From an uncultured bacterium (lineage in GTDB: Bacteria > Bacillota > Clostridia > Lachnospirales > Lachnospiraceae), in assembly GCA_947088515.1 (NCBI GenBank), contig CAMUHA010000141.1:1-9107 (forward strand): a DNA stretch of 9,107 nt, in the 5' to 3' direction. The position numbers and the translations under genes are program-made. Numbering within the stretch: position 1 is the first letter of the stretch; each line of letters starts with the position of its first letter. A model generated the notes under the pieces. That model searched no databases and was not told where the DNA came from. It was given only the letters and a program-made list of their open reading frames with translations. This document shows, piece after piece, positions 6,789 to 9,107 of this stretch.

Positions 6789-6822
6789 ATGATATTATAT
6801 CATATAAATTTCAAAATTAACA
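6789..6822 (-). promoter_or_regulatory. Candidate minus-strand promoter with palindrome over the -10 box
   Basis: On the minus strand TGATATAAT is an extended -10 box (TATAAT at 6794-6799), with only a weak -35 near 6817-6822. A perfect 15-bp palindrome, ATGATAT-T-ATATCAT (6789-6803), covers the -10. A transcript starting near 6787 would run into the leader terminator at 6657. The AT-rich setting makes chance palindromes plausible. Confidence 0.35.
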
Positions 6823-6825
6823 GAC

Positions 6826-6854
6826 TTTCATTCAGAAACCGGCAATGCTATAAT
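6826..6854 (+). promoter_or_regulatory. Candidate promoter of the DUF6323/DUF6179 genes
   Basis: TGCTATAAT is an extended -10 box (TATAAT at 6849-6854, TG at 6846-6847). The -35 at 17-nt spacing (TTTCAT, 6826-6831) is poor, which the extended -10 could offset. The start would be near 6861, leaving a leader of about 178 nt. This leader contains a long-loop inverted repeat (ATGGGC 6894-6899, GCCCAT 6926-6931) and GTATA-TAC-TATAC (6878-6890). I recognise no riboswitch in it. Confidence 0.45.
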
Positions 6855-7038
6855 CGTATGAATGTTTTTGCCAGCAGGTATATACTATACAGCATGGGCT
6901 ACAGAAGAACTATAAATCAGCATTCGCCCATACCAGAATGTATTTGAGAATCCAAGCTGGTTTTCGGACTGGATTTTCTATGATTATCAAAGGCTCCGGA
7001 CGGGCGGATGCGGCGCTTTTAATCAGGAGAAATGGAAA

Positions 7039-7572
7039 ATGGAAAAGAATTGGATGGAATTACTTCAGCAGCAAAGTCAGCTTGCAAAGGTTCTGGAAAC
7101 CAATCAGTTCACTGAAAAATATGGGCTGTCCCTAAGCAGTCAGGAAGCAAAACTGATTGTATCAGAGCGTGCCCATACGCTAAAAGCGGAGGGCCGGGTA
7201 GAATTCGGTTCCGGCATCACAGCGCAAATTATAGAGGAATTCTGCGATTCTTCTTATATTGACCAGAACAATTATGTGGATACGATTATCCGGCTTCAGG
7301 AAATATTTTATATGTATAAAAATGAAATGCTGGATGAAATCACAGATGAAGAGCTTCTTCATTTTATGAAAGAGCAATTTGAAACCATTTGTTTTGGGGA
7401 TTTAGATTATCTGGAAGGCACATGTTTAAATAACTTTGCACAGGCAATCCGGGCTGGATATCAGGGGCACAGGGCTTCAATGGGATATGGAGAATATTTT
7501 CAGCTAGATGAGGTAAAACGCTGGGACTATGATTTATATTTTGATACTCTGAAAGAGCTTTTCTGGGGATAA
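7039..7572 (+). CDS. Conserved protein of unknown function, DUF6323-like
   Basis: The protein has 177 residues, no signal peptide, no membrane segment and no recognised catalytic motif; it is acidic and predicted cytosolic. I recognise the segment RVEFGSGITAQIIEEFCDSS (53-72) followed by YIDQNNYVDTIIRLQEIFYMYKNE (73-96) and GDLDYLEGTCLNNFAQAIR (120-138) as the core of DUF6323, a family I know from Clostridia next to DUF6179, as found here. The identification is from memory of the family pattern. The ATG at 7039 has AGGAG (7025-7029) with 9-nt spacing; an ATG at 7032 is in another frame. It is the first gene of a two-gene plus-strand unit, 64 nt ahead of the DUF6179 gene. No function is assigned. 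Confidence 0.82.
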   Translation: MEKNWMELLQQQSQLAKVLETNQFTEKYGLSLSSQEAKLIVSERAHTLKAEGRVEFGSGITAQIIEEFCDSSYIDQNNYVDTIIRLQEIFYMYKNEMLDEITDEELLHFMKEQFETICFGDLDYLEGTCLNNFAQAIRAGYQGHRASMGYGEYFQLDEVKRWDYDLYFDTLKELFWG

Positions 7573-7636
7573 AAGTAATGTCCCGGAAAATACTTCGTAA
7601 ACTATAAATTCTGTTTTTCATATAGAAAGGAAACCT

Positions 7637-8491
7637 ATGAACTACGAAATGGAAGAGTTACTGCCTCTGGTGGCAGAACTGTCAGAAAAATATACCGGCT
7701 TTGAAAGCACGTCAATTACTTATGAGGAAGCCAGTCAGCTGATGGAGGCTGTTTTATACTGCATTCAGGAACCAGACGCCGGTCACGAAGGTATTGTAAC
7801 CGTATCCCAAAAACTTCCGGCCCGTCAGGCCTATGAGCTGGGATTTGAAGCTGTAATCCGGAAAGTAAAGCTTGCCCTTGATAAATACAATCAAATGCTT
7901 CCTTCCTTTTGCTGTTACAAGTGCCGCTGCCTTCATGATACCTTTATAAATGGTATACCAGAATTTTTCAAGCGATACGATGCAAGGTTTTGTCCGCAGG
8001 ATACAATCCTTACGCTGGATTATCCGGTTGTGTCCCTCGCTCCGAAATTGTGCGGAATCGACAGAATTTATGCTTATATCAACTGTATTTATCTGGAACA
8101 GGCTTTTCTGGGACAATTTTCTGAAAAATCAGTTTCAGATATTCTTTACAGGTATCACAGGCAATATACAGACCTTGTGGAGAATATTTGTGAAATTGTG
8201 TTTATGAATGTTGTGGCGCATCTCCTTGCGCAAAAGTCATTGCAGGATATGGAATTTAGAAATGAAGATTACCAGAAAATCCAGAACGTTTTTTTGTCAA
8301 AAGAGCAACATCAGATAAGAGAGCAGGCGCTTTTGGCAGTAAAATCATTTATACAAAAATATATGACGCCTTCTACCCAGCCAGATATCTTGGGTCAGGA
8401 ACTGCTGCTTTATCTAAGCGCCTCTCTTGACAATATACTTACACGGCTAAATATAGCCGCAAAAAGCGGTTCCCTAAACCATTTGTTATAG
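7637..8491 (+). CDS. Conserved protein of unknown function, DUF6179-like
   Basis: The protein has 284 residues and is soluble, with no signal peptide. The opening MEELLPLVAELSEKYTGFES (5-24), a Cys-rich patch CCYKCRC (92-98), and the central block GIPEFFKRYDARFCPQDTIL (106-125) continuing into TLDYPV and GIDRIYAYINCIYLEQAFL (140-158) match what I remember of DUF6179. The C-terminal third is mainly helical. The Cys patch could bind metal, but only four cysteines cluster and this is speculative. Start choice: AAAGGA at 7626-7631 lies 5 nt before the ATG. It follows the DUF6323 gene, its usual partner, so the two products probably act together. The last nine codons also encode one arm and part of the loop of the convergent terminator at 8461-8499. 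Confidence 0.8.
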   Translation: MNYEMEELLPLVAELSEKYTGFESTSITYEEASQLMEAVLYCIQEPDAGHEGIVTVSQKLPARQAYELGFEAVIRKVKLALDKYNQMLPSFCCYKCRCLHDTFINGIPEFFKRYDARFCPQDTILTLDYPVVSLAPKLCGIDRIYAYINCIYLEQAFLGQFSEKSVSDILYRYHRQYTDLVENICEIVFMNVVAHLLAQKSLQDMEFRNEDYQKIQNVFLSKEQHQIREQALLAVKSFIQKYMTPSTQPDILGQELLLYLSASLDNILTRLNIAAKSGSLNHLL

Positions 8492-8499
8492 GAACCGCT
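8461..8499 (-). terminator. Intrinsic terminator of the ECF S-component gene, inside the 3' end of the DUF6179 gene
   Basis: AGCGGTTCC (8465-8473) and GGAACCGCT (8491-8499) form a perfect 9-bp stem with a 17-nt loop. On the minus strand a T-run (TTTTT, 8465-8461) follows, making a good terminator about 35 nt after the membrane protein gene's stop codon. On the plus strand the hairpin is followed by ATCGGAATTTCC, a poor U-tract, so termination of the DUF genes here is less certain. Confidence 0.75.
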
Positions 8500-8533
8500 A
8501 TCGGAATTTCCTTTGCGCAGCGGCATCAAGACA

Positions 8534-9046
8534 TCAGGATTTTCCCTCTGCAAGTCTTAACGCGCCGATAACAGGAAGTATCAGTATTCCGCAGAAAAAA
8601 TTACTTACTCCGTGCATAAAATCCCATGGCAGCCCTGCCGCAATCCAGGCCACCATGCCCTGAAAGCTCATCCCATAAATAATTGCCTGGGCTGGGGCAT
8701 AAAGGGTTCCAAATAAAAAACCATGGGCGGCGCATACCATCATATACACTAACGGCTGTACTTTTTTGGGCATATTCTTTGGCAGGAGCATAACAGCCCC
8801 CCAAAGAATTGTCCATAAGTATAAATAAGGTATCCACCAAGCGGCAAAGCCGCAAAAAATTCCATTTAAAATTACATATGTGTAAATCGGATACAATGCC
8901 TTTTTTCTGTAAACTACTGTAAAAGCAATGGTAAAGGCGCCCAACAGGTGTATATTAGGCGCAACCTCCATTATCATCTTTGAAGCGTACATTACAGCTC
9001 CAAGCATTGCAAACACAGCAATCTCCTTTGTTGTAAGCTTTGTCAT
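8534..9046 (-). CDS. ECF transporter S-component-like integral membrane protein
   Basis: This 170-residue, very hydrophobic protein has about six membrane segments: roughly 8-25, 32-46, 50-68, 72-88, 97-118 and 130-163. An N-terminal cytosolic LTTKEIAVFAMLGAVMYASK stretch with small residues (AxxGA) is typical of S components, which use it to dock on the EcfT subunit. The size is also right; S components bind a vitamin or other small nutrient and share an EcfA/EcfT energising module. No ligand can be assigned. The ATG overlaps the stop codon of the upstream gene (ATGA), suggesting translational coupling; only a weak GGAAAAA precedes it. No ECF ATPase or EcfT gene is visible here. The neighbour upstream is cut by the window edge, so operon context is incomplete. 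Confidence 0.75.
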   Translation of the reverse strand: MTKLTTKEIAVFAMLGAVMYASKMIMEVAPNIHLLGAFTIAFTVVYRKKALYPIYTYVILNGIFCGFAAWWIPYLYLWTILWGAVMLLPKNMPKKVQPLVYMMVCAAHGFLFGTLYAPAQAIIYGMSFQGMVAWIAAGLPWDFMHGVSNFFCGILILPVIGALRLAEGKS

Positions 9047-9107
9047 TTTTCCATCTTAAAGGCGTAGGTTTCCCCTTCTGTAACAGCTGTGGCGTCAACG
9101 CCTGTGG
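9043..9107 (-). CDS. C-terminal end of an unidentified gene (cut by window edge)
   Basis: An open frame enters from the right edge and ends with GETYAFKMEK and a TGA stop (9043-9045). That stop overlaps the ATG of the S-component-like gene by 4 nt. Only about 20 residues are visible, so the family cannot be named. In Clostridia, small extracellular DUF4430-type proteins often sit next to ECF S components, but nothing in this tail demonstrates that. Both its position and the ATGA junction support a real gene co-transcribed with the next one. Confidence 0.6.
   Translation of the reverse strand, partial: TGVDATAVTEGETYAFKMEK

Noticed and set aside
1..9107. CRISPR arrays, tRNA or rRNA genes, transposases, integrases, phage genes
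   Set aside because: I looked on both strands and found no repeat-spacer pattern, cloverleaf-like tRNA, rRNA segment or mobile-element protein.

Overview
The window looks like chromosomal DNA of a low-to-mid GC Firmicute, most likely a gut Lachnospiraceae (Clostridium cluster XIVa). The grounds are AT-rich intergenic DNA, strong AGGAGG-type ribosome binding sites, short operons with 4-base overlaps, monoderm-type exporters, and a gene pair that I recognise as DUF6323/DUF6179, families I know mainly from Clostridia. The taxonomic call is inference; no rRNA or marker gene is present.

Layout, left to right. (1) Positions 1-2663 carry a minus-strand operon for a MacB-type (YknXYZ-like) ABC exporter. 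It reads from the right: an ATPase (2599-1889), a membrane-fusion adaptor (1801-293) and the start of an FtsX/MacB-type permease (222-1, cut by the window edge). A near-consensus promoter (TTGACA / 16 nt / TATAAT) lies just upstream, overlapped by a perfect inverted repeat. Further upstream is a 16-bp exact direct repeat with a 21-bp period. (2) Positions 2944-6580 carry a second minus-strand operon: a LytTR-family regulator (6493-5708), a DrrA/NatA-type ATPase (5670-4684) and two ABC-2 permeases of the PF06182 type (4687-3887, 3844-3056), ending in a clear intrinsic terminator. (3) Positions 6494-7038 are a divergent intergenic region. It holds promoter candidates on both strands and, unexpectedly, a minus-strand intrinsic terminator inside the leader of the LytTR gene. 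(4) Positions 7039-8491 carry a plus-strand pair of conserved proteins of unknown function (DUF6323, DUF6179). (5) Positions 8534-9107 carry, on the minus strand, an ECF-transporter S-component-like membrane protein. It is coupled by an ATGA overlap to a gene cut by the right edge. Its terminator lies inside the last codons of the convergent DUF6179 gene.

How the parts may work together. The LytTR protein is the first gene of the ABC-2 exporter operon and probably controls it. Its N-terminal half looks like a receiver domain without the phospho-acceptor Asp or the acidic pair, and no histidine kinase is in view. The 21-bp-period repeat upstream of the neighbouring MacB-type operon has the geometry of a LytTR site. 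One regulator could therefore control both exporters. That link is a hypothesis, not something the sequence proves. The DUF pair and the ECF gene appear to be separate transcription units.
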